From contig JAILIO010000199.1 of assembly GCA_024695225.1 (NCBI GenBank), forward strand, positions 1-7,586: 7,586 nucleotides of DNA, read 5' to 3'. Source of the DNA: Lachnospiraceae bacterium (GTDB lineage Bacteria > Bacillota > Clostridia > Lachnospirales > Lachnospiraceae). Below, piece by piece: positions 1 through 6,744 of this stretch. Made by a program: the position numbers and the translations under genes. The notes below the pieces were generated by a model that was not told the origin of the DNA, did no database searches, and saw only the letters and a list, made by a program, of their open reading frames with translations. The first letter of the stretch is position 1. The number at the start of each line of letters is the position of its first letter.

Positions 1-1
1 C

Positions 2-1669
2 ATTTCCCTTTCCATAATGCTTTCAGGCTGTGGAAGCCGGGGACCTGCCGCAACTCAGGGGGATGCTCCCGCATCCGGAACAGAATCCTCTGTGGAAGCT
101 TCCGGGGAGTCATCTGCGGTTTCAGATACATCTGCAGTATCTGATGAAAGCCCAAAGGCAGAGACATCCTCACCCAAAGAAGGATCTGAAGATGCCGGGA
201 CAAATGCCGATGCGCTCCTGAATGTGGTGAACCACACCATTCAGATCCCCGGGGGCAAAGATACAGTGATACTGGCAAAGGGGATCTATCCGGAAATAAC
301 CCTCACAGACTCTTATGCAGCCACCCACAGGGAACTCAGGGAAGCACTGGAAGAATACGATCAGGAGACAGAGCGCTCCTGCAGGAGCACGGTGGCGGAA
401 CTGGGGATCACCGCCAAAGAGTGTCTCGCGCAAAGTGACAACCCATACGGTTCCACCCTTCCCTTCACAGACGAAAACAAAGCAGAGATCCTGAGGCTTG
501 ACGACCAGGTGCTTGTGGTCTCTCTGACTTATTACCAGTGGGGCGGCGGCGCCCACCCCATGTCAGGCACCACTTACAGTTCCTGGGATGTGAACACCGG
601 AAAACAGCTGAAGATCAAAGACCTTATGAATCACAGCACCGGGCTTTCCGGGGTTATCTATGACGAGATCAAAAAGAATTATTCCGACAACGAAGAGATA
701 ATGACGTACGACCCCACATCCACAATTGAGGAACTGATAGGATACAACACCCTGAACTGCGCCCCCTTCGGCGGCACCCTGAACATACACTTCGATCAGT
801 ACGAGATCGCAAGCTATGCAGCCGGGGACTTCGATGTGTCACTGAGCCCGGATGAATACGGCGTTTATTTAAATAAATCCATCCTGGATGACAGGACGAA
901 AGACCTTAAGACCCTCGTATCCTTCACGGAAGCAGAGCCTGAAGAGGTGGAGGCCGGAGAAGACATGAGCATCTTCGCCCCGGACTGCCCCTCCTGGTCT
1001 CACTACAATATCGAAACCGTAAAACCCTGCGACTCACACATCGAACTCACGGAGACATTCAAAGAATCCACGGACTGGCTGAACACAGACGAATGGGAAT
1101 ACAGGCACAACTTCAAAAAGCCGGGGCTCCCCTACAACGACGGCACCTGGATCTATGAACCCACCTCCTACAGGCAGTACCAGTACATGACAAACGCAAT
1201 AGACATAGTGAATGTGAAAACAGAAAAGACCATATCCCTGGACCTGACCACACTTATGGACGGTCCCGACAATGTTGAACACAGTTCCTCCGCTTACACC
1301 CAGTATCTGCGCTACGCCGCCTGCAAGGGTGATGTGATATATCTGTCCGTGGGGCATAACACCTACTCCAGCGCGGAGCCCAACTCAAGCTACATCGCCG
1401 CAGTGGACATAAGGACCGGAGAGGTTCTCTGGAAATCAGACCCCCTGGTATCCAATGCAAATAACTTCCTCCTGACAGACACCACGGTGATCTGCGGATA
1501 CGGATTCACATCGGAGGATGACTTCATTTATCTCCTGGATATAAACACCGGGGAGACCGTGAAATCCATCCCGGTAAAATCAGGGCCGGACGAATTCCAG
1601 ATCGTGGATGACACCCTGTACGTTGCCACCTACAACACGGAATACGAGTTTAAGATCACCGGGAACTGA
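2..1669 (+). CDS. Secreted lipoprotein with RsiV-like (DUF4163/DUF3298-type) region and C-terminal PQQ-like repeats; 5' partial
   Basis: The frame is open from the left edge and ends at TGA 1667-1669. The first visible residues, ISLSIMLSGC, are the end of a lipoprotein signal peptide. The lipobox is LSGC, with the lipidated Cys codon at 29-31. An ATG at 17 would leave only four residues before this Cys, so the true start lies upstream of the window. Numbering from that Met, residues 6-65 are a Ser/Glu/Ala-rich linker typical of cell-surface lipoproteins. Residues about 80-290 resemble the DUF4163/DUF3298 module of RsiV-like proteins, with GGGAHP at 176-181 and FDQYEIASYAAG at 259-270. Residues about 380-548 contain beta-propeller/PQQ-like strands, such as AVDIRTGEVLW (462-472) and LLDINTGETV (506-515). 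The protein probably sits on the outer face of the membrane. Its function is unknown: binding or sensing is an inference, and no catalytic motif is visible. It converges on xfp across a shared terminator. Confidence 0.85.
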   Translation: MSLSIMLSGCGSRGPAATQGDAPASGTESSVEASGESSAVSDTSAVSDESPKAETSSPKEGSEDAGTNADALLNVVNHTIQIPGGKDTVILAKGIYPEITLTDSYAATHRELREALEEYDQETERSCRSTVAELGITAKECLAQSDNPYGSTLPFTDENKAEILRLDDQVLVVSLTYYQWGGGAHPMSGTTYSSWDVNTGKQLKIKDLMNHSTGLSGVIYDEIKKNYSDNEEIMTYDPTSTIEELIGYNTLNCAPFGGTLNIHFDQYEIASYAAGDFDVSLSPDEYGVYLNKSILDDRTKDLKTLVSFTEAEPEEVEAGEDMSIFAPDCPSWSHYNIETVKPCDSHIELTETFKESTDWLNTDEWEYRHNFKKPGLPYNDGTWIYEPTSYRQYQYMTNAIDIVNVKTEKTISLDLTTLMDGPDNVEHSSSAYTQYLRYAACKGDVIYLSVGHNTYSSAEPNSSYIAAVDIRTGEVLWKSDPLVSNANNFLLTDTTVICGYGFTSEDDFIYLLDINTGETVKSIPVKSGPDEFQIVDDTLYVATYNTEYEFKITGN

Positions 1670-1678
1670 GAGGGTTGC

Positions 1679-1692
1679 CGGGATAAATCCCG
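1679..1692 (+). other. Small hairpin just after the lipoprotein stop codon
   Basis: CGGGAT and ATCCCG form a perfect 6-bp inverted repeat around two A residues, 10 nt after the stop codon. No T-tract follows, so it is not a terminator on its own. It may protect the 3' end of the mRNA or be chance. Confidence 0.35.
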
Positions 1693-1706
1693 AAAGAGCA
1701 TGAATT

Positions 1707-1740
1707 TAAAAATACCCGGGGATATCCCCGGGTACTTTTA
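1707..1740. terminator. Bidirectional rho-independent terminator between convergent genes
   Basis: Positions 1713-1722 (TACCCGGGGA) pair perfectly with 1725-1734 (TCCCCGGGTA). The left side is preceded by TTTAAAAA and the right side is followed by CTTTTATTTAT. Each strand therefore reads a GC-rich stem followed by a T-rich tail. It lies 37 nt after the lipoprotein stop and 33 nt beyond the xfp stop, where a shared terminator for two convergent transcripts is expected. Confidence 0.88.
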
Positions 1741-1766
1741 TTTATGTGATACTGTTTGACACTGTC

Positions 1767-3194
1767 TCACTCCGGAGACCAGACCCAGCCTGCCACCTCC
1801 GGCAGATCCTGGCCGTATTTGCTGATATACTGCTTGTGTTCCACAAGCTTGTCGCTCATCTTCTGATAGAGGTATGCTCCCCTGTTCCCAAGATCCGGCA
1901 GGAATTTGATGGCCTCCTGCACCAGATGGAACCTGTCCACATCGTTCTGAACGCGCACATCGAAGGGAGTGGTTATGGTACCCTCTTCCTTGTATCCTCT
2001 CACATGCATGAGACGGTTGTTGTGACGCCTGTAGGTCAGCTCGTGGATCAGCGACGCATAGCCGTGGAAATTGAAGATGACCGGTTTGTCAGTGGTGAAG
2101 AGTATGTCGTACTCTGCGTCCGTAAGCCCGTGAGGATGTTCGCTTGAGGGCTGGAGTTTGAAAAGGTCCACCACATTTATGAAACGTATCTTCACTTCGG
2201 GAAGTTCCCTATTCAGGATGGAAACCGCAGCCAAAGCCTCAAGCGTGGGAGTCTCACCTGCGCAGGCAAAGACTATATCCGGCTCCTGTCCCTGATCGTT
2301 GCTGGCCCAGTCCCAGATGCCTATGCCCTGGGTGCAGTGTTTCACCGCCTCACTCATGGAGAGCCACTGGGGTCTGGGATGTTTGCTGGCCACTATCACA
2401 TTCACATAATTGTGGCTTCTGATGCAATGGTCAAAGGTGGACAGAAGGCAGTTTGAATCCGGCGGCAGATAGAGACGCACCACGTCGGCTTTCTTGTTTG
2501 CTATATGATCCATAAAGCCGGGATCCTGATGGGTGAAGCCGTTGTGATCCTGCTGCCATACGGTGGAACACATGATCAGGTTGAGGGATGCGATCTCTTC
2601 CCTCCAGCGAAGCTGGTTACAGACCTTAAGCCACTTTGCGTGTTGGGCTGCCATGGAATCGATTATGCGGGCAAAGGCCTCGTATGTGGCGAAGAAACCG
2701 TGCCTTCCGGTGAGCAGATAGCCCTCAAGCCAGCCTTCACACATGTGCTCGCTGAGCATGGAATCCATGACCCTGCCGTCCACCGCAAGATGATCGTCCG
2801 TATCGTAGTGTTCTGCGTTCCAGTCCCTGTTCTCCACTTCAAATACGCTGTTAAGCCTGTTGGAATTGGTCTCGTCCGGCCCGAATATGCGGAAATTCCC
2901 GGACTCTTTGTTGAGAGTGAATATGTCTCTCACGAACTTTCCAAGTTCTATCATATCCTGCCCGTCTTTTGCGCCGTGTTCCTTCACTTCGACGGCATAT
3001 TCCCTGAAGTCGGGCATCCTGAGTTCGCGCAGGAGCAGTCCACCGTTTCCGTGGGGATTTGCGCCTATACGGCTGAAGCCCTCCGGAGCCAGCTGCTGTA
3101 TCTCCGGCATTAGCTTTCCTTCATCGTCGAAGAGTTCCTCAGGGTGATAACTCCTGAGCCATTCCTCCAGGATCTTCAGATGCTCTTCACCCTT
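1767..3194 (-). CDS. xfp: C-terminal fragment of phosphoketolase (as written)
   Basis: This part holds 475 Xfp residues, numbered 324-798 in the restored protein, and runs from KGEEHLKILEEWL to the C-terminal WVWSPE. It contains the pyrimidine-binding domain, with SEHMCEGWLEGYLLTGRHG (471-489) carrying the conserved Glu, and QDHNGFTHQDPG (538-549) with active-site His residues. The XFP C-terminal domain follows, with PDIVFACAGETPTLEALAA and VIFNFHGYASLIHELTYRR. The frame stays open upstream to 3305, but that stretch is out-of-frame reading of the N-terminal half. I see no convincing ribosome site for independent translation of this part. Confidence 0.78.
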   Translation of the reverse strand, partial: KGEEHLKILEEWLRSYHPEELFDDEGKLMPEIQQLAPEGFSRIGANPHGNGGLLLRELRMPDFREYAVEVKEHGAKDGQDMIELGKFVRDIFTLNKESGNFRIFGPDETNSNRLNSVFEVENRDWNAEHYDTDDHLAVDGRVMDSMLSEHMCEGWLEGYLLTGRHGFFATYEAFARIIDSMAAQHAKWLKVCNQLRWREEIASLNLIMCSTVWQQDHNGFTHQDPGFMDHIANKKADVVRLYLPPDSNCLLSTFDHCIRSHNYVNVIVASKHPRPQWLSMSEAVKHCTQGIGIWDWASNDQGQEPDIVFACAGETPTLEALAAVSILNRELPEVKIRFINVVDLFKLQPSSEHPHGLTDAEYDILFTTDKPVIFNFHGYASLIHELTYRRHNNRLMHVRGYKEEGTITTPFDVRVQNDVDRFHLVQEAIKFLPDLGNRGAYLYQKMSDKLVEHKQYISKYGQDLPEVAGWVWSPE

Positions 3195-4162
3195 TCCATG
3201 GAGATAGGCACCTGATGGGCCAGGAAATTGTCCTCTATCCTCTGTCCGTCCACAACCTTGGGACCGGTCCAGCCTTTGGGGGTCCTCAAGACTATCATGG
3301 GCCATACGGGACGAGCGGTATTTCCGTTCTCCCTGGCGTCCTTCTGTATCTCATGTATGCGCTCTATGACCTTGTCCATGGTCTCTGCCATCAGGCGGTG
3401 CATGGGCATGGGATCCGATCCCTCAACGAAATAGGGCTCCCATCCGCAGCCATGGAAGAAATCGATGAGCTCCTGCTTGCTCATGCGGGCAAAGATCGTG
3501 GGATTTGCTATCTTGTAGCCGTTCAGATGCAGGATGGGAAGCACTGCCCCGTCAGTGGCCGCATTCAGGAATTTATTGCTCTGCCAGCTGGTGGCCAGAG
3601 GCCCTGTCTCCGCCTCGCCGTCACCCACTGTGACTGCGGCGATCAGATCCGGATTGTCAAAAACCGCCCCAAATGCATGGGCAATGCCATATCCGAGTTC
3701 CCCGCCCTCATTTATGGAACCGGGGGTCTCCGGAGCGCAGTGGCTGGGCACTCCCCCGGGAAATGAAAACTGCTTGAACAGCTTCTGCATGCCGGACTCA
3801 TCCCTTGAGATGTTGGGATAGACCTCACTGTAGCTGCCGTCCATATAGTCATTTGCAATGTAGAAATTCCCGCCGTGTCCCGGGCCGGAAAGCAGTATCA
3901 GATCCAGATCGTATTTTTTTATTATCCTGTTCAGGTGCACAAATACGAAATTCTGTCCCGGCACGGTTCCCCAGTGCCCCACGATCTTTTTCTTTATCAT
4001 GTCGAGGGTCAGGGGCTTTTTTAAAAGCGGGTTCTCCAGCAGGTAAAGCTGTCCTGCGGAAAGGTAATTGGCGGCTCTGAACCATTTGTTCATGAGTTCC
4101 AAAAGCTCGTCTGTCAAAGGTCCTTTTTCAATACATGTTTTGCTGGTCTTTTCATTGATCAT
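3176..4162 (-). CDS. xfp: N-terminal fragment of phosphoketolase (as written)
   Basis: This frame encodes 328 residues if no base is restored: 323 genuine Xfp residues plus five out-of-frame ones (RVKSI). It holds the diphosphate-binding half of the thiamine-diphosphate site. Visible motifs are RAANYLSAGQLYL (29-41), GHWGTVPG with His63 (62-69), GPGHGG (93-98), FPGGVPSHCAPETPGSI (134-150) and the cofactor/Mg motif GDGEAETGP (180-188), followed by the conserved HLNGYKI (212-218). The section ends in VLRTPKGWTGPK and AHQVPISME, which normally leads straight into the middle domain. Alone it lacks the catalytic Glu and His motifs of the second half and should be inactive. Confidence 0.8.
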   Translation of the reverse strand: MINEKTSKTCIEKGPLTDELLELMNKWFRAANYLSAGQLYLLENPLLKKPLTLDMIKKKIVGHWGTVPGQNFVFVHLNRIIKKYDLDLILLSGPGHGGNFYIANDYMDGSYSEVYPNISRDESGMQKLFKQFSFPGGVPSHCAPETPGSINEGGELGYGIAHAFGAVFDNPDLIAAVTVGDGEAETGPLATSWQSNKFLNAATDGAVLPILHLNGYKIANPTIFARMSKQELIDFFHGCGWEPYFVEGSDPMPMHRLMAETMDKVIERIHEIQKDARENGNTARPVWPMIVLRTPKGWTGPKVVDGQRIEDNFLAHQVPISMERVKSI

Positions 4163-6384
4163 AAATGCAACACCCTTTCTCTGATCTCCTGTGTTCTTCC
4201 CTGGTTCCAAAACTGTGTGCCGATATATCCGCAGGTCCTCCTGGCCACGTTCATCTTGGCCTGGTCCCTGTTATGGCAGTTGGGGCATTCCCAAACCAGC
4301 TTCCCGTCGCTGTCTTCCACCACCAAGATCTCACCTTCGTATCCGCATACCTGGCAGAAATCACTCTTGGTGTTCAGTTCAGCGTACATGATATTTTCAT
4401 ATATATATTGCATCACGGAAAGCACCGCTTCCAGATTGCTGTTCATGTCCGGCACCTCCACATAGCTTATGGCGCCTCCGGGTGAAAGCTGCTGGAACTT
4501 TGATTCAAATTTGAGCTTTGAAAATGCGTCGATATTCTCAGTCACATGGACATGATAGCTGTTGGTTATATAATTCTTGTCGGTGACCCCGGGGATCACT
4601 CCGAATCTCTTCTGCAGGCACTTTGAAAACTTGTAGGTGGTGGATTCCAGAGGTGTGCCGTAAAGGCTGAAATCTATGTCAGACTCCGCTTTCCATTTAG
4701 CGCAGGCATCGTTCATATGCTGCATCACCTCAAGGGCAAACCCTGTGCCGGGTTCCTCGGTGTGGGACACCCCTGTCATATATTTCGTGCACTCGTTAAG
4801 CCCTGCATATCCAAGGGAAATGGTGGAGTATCCGCCGTACAGGAGCTTGTCTATAGTCTCACCCTTTTCAAGCCTGGCCAGCGCTCCGTACTGCCAGAGG
4901 ATGGGGGCCACATCGGATTTGGTGCCTTTAAGCCTCTCATGTCTCACCATAAGCGCCCTGTGGCAGAGCTCAAGCCTCTCATCAAAGATCTCCCAGAACC
5001 TTTCCATATCCTTTCCGGAAGAGCAGGCCACATCCACCAGGTTTATAGTCACAACGCCCTGATTGAAACGCCCGTAATATTTTCCCTTGTTGGGATCGTA
5101 ATTCAGGGCCTTTGCAACGTTGCCTATCTTGTCGGTCCTGTCCGGGGTCAGGAAAGAGCGGCATCCCATGCAGGGGTACACTGTGCCGGTGCCGGTCTTT
5201 TCCGCGGTGAAGTCCCTCTTCAGTTCCCTCATCACCTTCCCGGAGATGTAATCGGGCACCATCCGCTTTGCGGTGCATTTGGCCGCAAGCTTTGTGATCT
5301 CCCAGTACTTTGTGCCTTCCCTCACATTGTCTTCGTCCAGCACATATATGAGTTTGGGGAATGCCGGGGTAATAAAGACCCCCTTTTCATTCTTCACTCC
5401 CTGTATCCTCTGCTTCAGCATCTCTTTTATTATCAGAGCCAGGTCATCCCTGACCCTGCCTTCCGGCACTTCGTCCAGATACATGAATACGGTGACAAAG
5501 GGAGCCTGACCGTTGGTGGTCATAAGGGTGATCACCTGGTACTGGATCATCTGGACGCCTCTGTTGATCTCCTCTTCAACCCTGAGTTCCGCAGTCTCCG
5601 CGATCTGCTCGGGAGTGGCCTTCACCCCTGTCTTTTTCATCTCCTCTTCAACTTCCGCCTTGAATCTCTCCCTGGAGACCTGCACAAAAGGAGCGAGATG
5701 TGAGAGAGAGATGCTCTGACCTCCGTACTGGGATGAAGCTATCTGGGCAGTGGCCTGTGTGGCTATATTACAGGCTGTGGAGAAACTGTGGGGCTTGTCG
5801 ATCATGGTCTCGCTTATGACAGTCCCGTTCTGCAGCATGTCATCCAGGTTCACCAGACAGCAGTTGTGCATATGCTGGGCAAAATAGTCCGCATCGTGGA
5901 AATGAATGATCCCCTCTTCGTGGGCTTTCACGATATCCTCGGGAAGCAGGAACCTCTTTGTGATATCCTTGGAAACCTCACCCGCCATGTAATCGCGCTG
6001 CACGCTGTTCACTATGGGGTTCTTGTTGGAGTTTTCCTGCTTCACTTCTTCATTGTTACATTCCAGGAGCGCCAGTATCTGGTCGTCGGTGGAATTGGCC
6101 TTCCTCACCATGGCCCTCTTGTAGCGGTAGGTGATGTAATTTCTGGCAAGCTCGAAGGCTCCGTACCTCATGAGCTCATTTTCCACAAGATCCTGTATCT
6201 CTTCCACTCCTGCGGCCCTGTTCATCCGCTCGCAGTTGCGTTTAACGATCTCGGCGATGTCCTCGATCTCCTCCCCGGTGAGTTTTTTTGAGTCATCCAC
6301 CGTGCCGTTGGCCTTATGTATGGCGGAGATGATCTTCGATATGTCGAACTTCGCCTCTGCGCCGCTTCTCTTGATTATCTTCAT
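4159..6384 (-). CDS. nrdD: Anaerobic (class III) ribonucleoside-triphosphate reductase, catalytic subunit
   Basis: NrdD reduces ribonucleoside triphosphates to deoxyribonucleotides without oxygen, using a glycyl radical installed by the radical-SAM activase NrdG. The product is 741 residues. Residues 3-92 form an ATP-cone allosteric domain (IIKRSGAEAKFDISKI and onward). Conserved catalytic segments follow: HNCCLVNL with Cys175/176, MGCRS with Cys408 (expected thiyl-radical Cys) and GVVTINL with Asn448, which suggests the formate-dependent subtype. Cys677, Cys680, Cys700 and Cys703 make the C-terminal zinc site. RTCGY at 716-720 holds the radical Gly719. The start is ATG 6384, 7 nt after AGGAG. 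An upstream in-frame TTG at 6405 would overlap that ribosome site and is rejected. The stop overlaps the xfp start. The promoter carries tandem NrdR-like boxes. No nrdG is seen here. Confidence 0.97.
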   Translation of the reverse strand: MKIIKRSGAEAKFDISKIISAIHKANGTVDDSKKLTGEEIEDIAEIVKRNCERMNRAAGVEEIQDLVENELMRYGAFELARNYITYRYKRAMVRKANSTDDQILALLECNNEEVKQENSNKNPIVNSVQRDYMAGEVSKDITKRFLLPEDIVKAHEEGIIHFHDADYFAQHMHNCCLVNLDDMLQNGTVISETMIDKPHSFSTACNIATQATAQIASSQYGGQSISLSHLAPFVQVSRERFKAEVEEEMKKTGVKATPEQIAETAELRVEEEINRGVQMIQYQVITLMTTNGQAPFVTVFMYLDEVPEGRVRDDLALIIKEMLKQRIQGVKNEKGVFITPAFPKLIYVLDEDNVREGTKYWEITKLAAKCTAKRMVPDYISGKVMRELKRDFTAEKTGTGTVYPCMGCRSFLTPDRTDKIGNVAKALNYDPNKGKYYGRFNQGVVTINLVDVACSSGKDMERFWEIFDERLELCHRALMVRHERLKGTKSDVAPILWQYGALARLEKGETIDKLLYGGYSTISLGYAGLNECTKYMTGVSHTEEPGTGFALEVMQHMNDACAKWKAESDIDFSLYGTPLESTTYKFSKCLQKRFGVIPGVTDKNYITNSYHVHVTENIDAFSKLKFESKFQQLSPGGAISYVEVPDMNSNLEAVLSVMQYIYENIMYAELNTKSDFCQVCGYEGEILVVEDSDGKLVWECPNCHNRDQAKMNVARRTCGYIGTQFWNQGRTQEIRERVLHL

Positions 6385-6496
6385 TTTCCTTCTCCTAAAC
6401 TCCAACCCTGTTTCTGTAACAGTCTGTCAAACACCCCATCTGCGCGTCTGTCTTTCATCTTATGCTTTCTGTACTGATTAAGCAACCGGCAGACAT
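6381..6496 (-). other. Two short leader ORFs (13 and 25 codons) overlapping each other and nrdD
   Basis: In the predicted nrdD leader, ATG 6496 opens MSAGCLISTESIR, whose TGA (6457-6455) overlaps the ATG at 6458 (ATGA). That second ORF encodes MKDRRADGVFDRLLQKQGWS plus five more residues (LGEGK). Its TGA (6383-6381) overlaps the nrdD ATG, again as ATGA. Neither has a convincing ribosome site, and the first ATG lies only about 8 nt from the predicted transcript start. They could be translated leader peptides or chance. Confidence 0.2.
6388..6396 (-). promoter_or_regulatory. Ribosome binding site of nrdD
   Basis: The coding strand reads AGGAGAAGG immediately before AAA-ATG. The AGGAG core (6396-6392) is 7 nt from ATG 6384. 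This fixes the nrdD start at MKIIKRSG rather than the in-frame TTG 21 nt upstream. Confidence 0.85.
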
Positions 6497-6501
6497 GCGT
6501 C

Positions 6502-6517
6502 GCACAAGATATTGTAT
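6502..6517. promoter_or_regulatory. NrdR box, promoter-proximal copy (over the -10)
   Basis: The minus strand reads ATACAATATCTTGTGC, close to the known NrdR consensus acaCwAtATaTwGtgt. The core CAAGATATTGTA (plus strand, 6505-6516) is repeated identically 31 bp away. The box covers the -10 hexamer. NrdR is a zinc-finger/ATP-cone repressor that binds paired boxes when dATP is high. Confidence 0.82.
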
Positions 6518-6538
6518 CATACAAACAGTCCCTGTCAA
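6511..6538 (-). promoter_or_regulatory. Sigma-A-type promoter of the nrdD-xfp operon
   Basis: On the minus strand, TTGACA (6538-6533, perfect -35) is followed by a 16-bp spacer and TACAAT (6516-6511, -10). TG stands one base upstream of the -10, giving an extended -10. The predicted start is near 6504, leaving a leader of about 120 nt before nrdD. Both elements lie inside NrdR-like boxes, so repressor binding would directly block polymerase. Confidence 0.82.
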
Positions 6539-6548
6539 GATATTGTAA
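6533..6548. promoter_or_regulatory. NrdR box, distal copy (over the -35)
   Basis: The minus strand reads TTACAATATCTTGACA, with the same 12-bp core (6536-6547) as the other box. The 31-bp offset equals about three helical turns, the spacing expected for cooperative NrdR binding on one DNA face. The box includes the perfect -35 TTGACA. Confidence 0.82.
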
Positions 6549-6664
6549 CGACATTAAAAGCCGTAACATACAAAAGAACGCCTTTGAAAAAAGCCGGATA
6601 CAACAAACCGGATTTCATTTCCAAACCAAGAGAAATAAAGGGAATATGATAGACCGGATCACAA
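6549..6664. other. Divergent intergenic stretch with no assigned gene
   Basis: This AT-rich part of the 360-bp gap between nrdD and the membrane protein holds no plausible coding frame. The only pattern I see is the hexamer CCGGAT three times (6594, 6608 and 6654). The first two can form only a 4-bp CCGG pairing. Their role is unknown. Confidence 0.4.
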
Positions 6665-6693
6665 TTGTAATATGTAGTAAATAAGAGTATAAT
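6665..6693 (+). promoter_or_regulatory. Sigma-A-type promoter of the membrane sensor gene
   Basis: TTGTAA (6665-6670) is separated by 17 bp from a perfect TATAAT (6688-6693). The predicted transcript start is near 6700, beside a run of seven T residues (6701-6707). A leader of about 45 nt precedes the gene. Confidence 0.75.
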
Positions 6694-6744
6694 ACTTGCG
6701 TTTTTTTACTGAACAACTGTGCTTGATGCATCCGAGGATCGTAT

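Larger units (their letters stand above)
1767..4162 (-). pseudogene. xfp: Xylulose-5-phosphate/fructose-6-phosphate phosphoketolase, interrupted by a one-base frameshift
   Basis: Xfp is a cytoplasmic thiamine-diphosphate enzyme. It uses phosphate to split xylulose-5-P into acetyl-P and glyceraldehyde-3-P, or fructose-6-P into acetyl-P and erythrose-4-P. The two halves of the protein lie in different frames. The first runs from ATG 4162 and stops early at TGA 3178-3176. The second resumes at about 3194 and ends at TGA 1769-1767. The join falls at AAAGGG on the coding strand (3195-3190). One extra A there would read ISME-KGEEHLKILEEW and give 798 residues, the usual Xfp length. All domains are otherwise intact, which suggests a very recent mutation or a base-calling error rather than decay. 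The ATG overlaps the nrdD stop (ATGA). Its own ribosome site, AAAGGG at 4178-4173, is weak and distant at 10 nt, so translation is probably coupled to nrdD. An upstream in-frame TTG at 4210 is less likely as the start. Confidence 0.9.

Noticed and set aside
17..31. ATG at 17 as the true start of the lipoprotein
   Set aside because: It would leave only MLSG before the lipobox Cys. The hydrophobic residues ISLSI encoded before it show that the signal peptide begins upstream of the window.
2505..3113. Open frame of 202 codons on the plus strand
   Set aside because: It is antisense to the conserved C-terminal half of xfp, with a protein sequence resembling no family I know. Other plus-strand frames at 1746-2147, 3215-3766 and 5788-6291 are rejected for the same reason.
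3190..3196. Programmed -1 frameshift as the default explanation for the xfp break
   Set aside because: The coding-strand context GAA-AGG-GTG lacks a canonical slippery heptamer, I saw no clear stimulatory stem-loop just downstream, and Xfp is not known to need recoding. It is kept only as an alternative in the findings.
4717..5703. Long open frame of 328 codons on the plus strand
   Set aside because: It lies entirely antisense to the highly conserved nrdD, has no ribosome site or recognisable domain, and is explained by the codon composition of nrdD.
6382..6405. Upstream in-frame TTG at 6405 as the nrdD start
   Set aside because: The resulting extra residues MEFRRRK are encoded by the ribosome binding site itself. 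ATG 6384 has ideal spacing to AGGAG and gives the usual NrdD N-terminus.
6411..6425. Hairpin CTGTT/AACAG in the nrdD leader as a riboswitch or attenuator
   Set aside because: The stem is only 5 bp, lacks a following T-tract and matches no riboswitch class I know.
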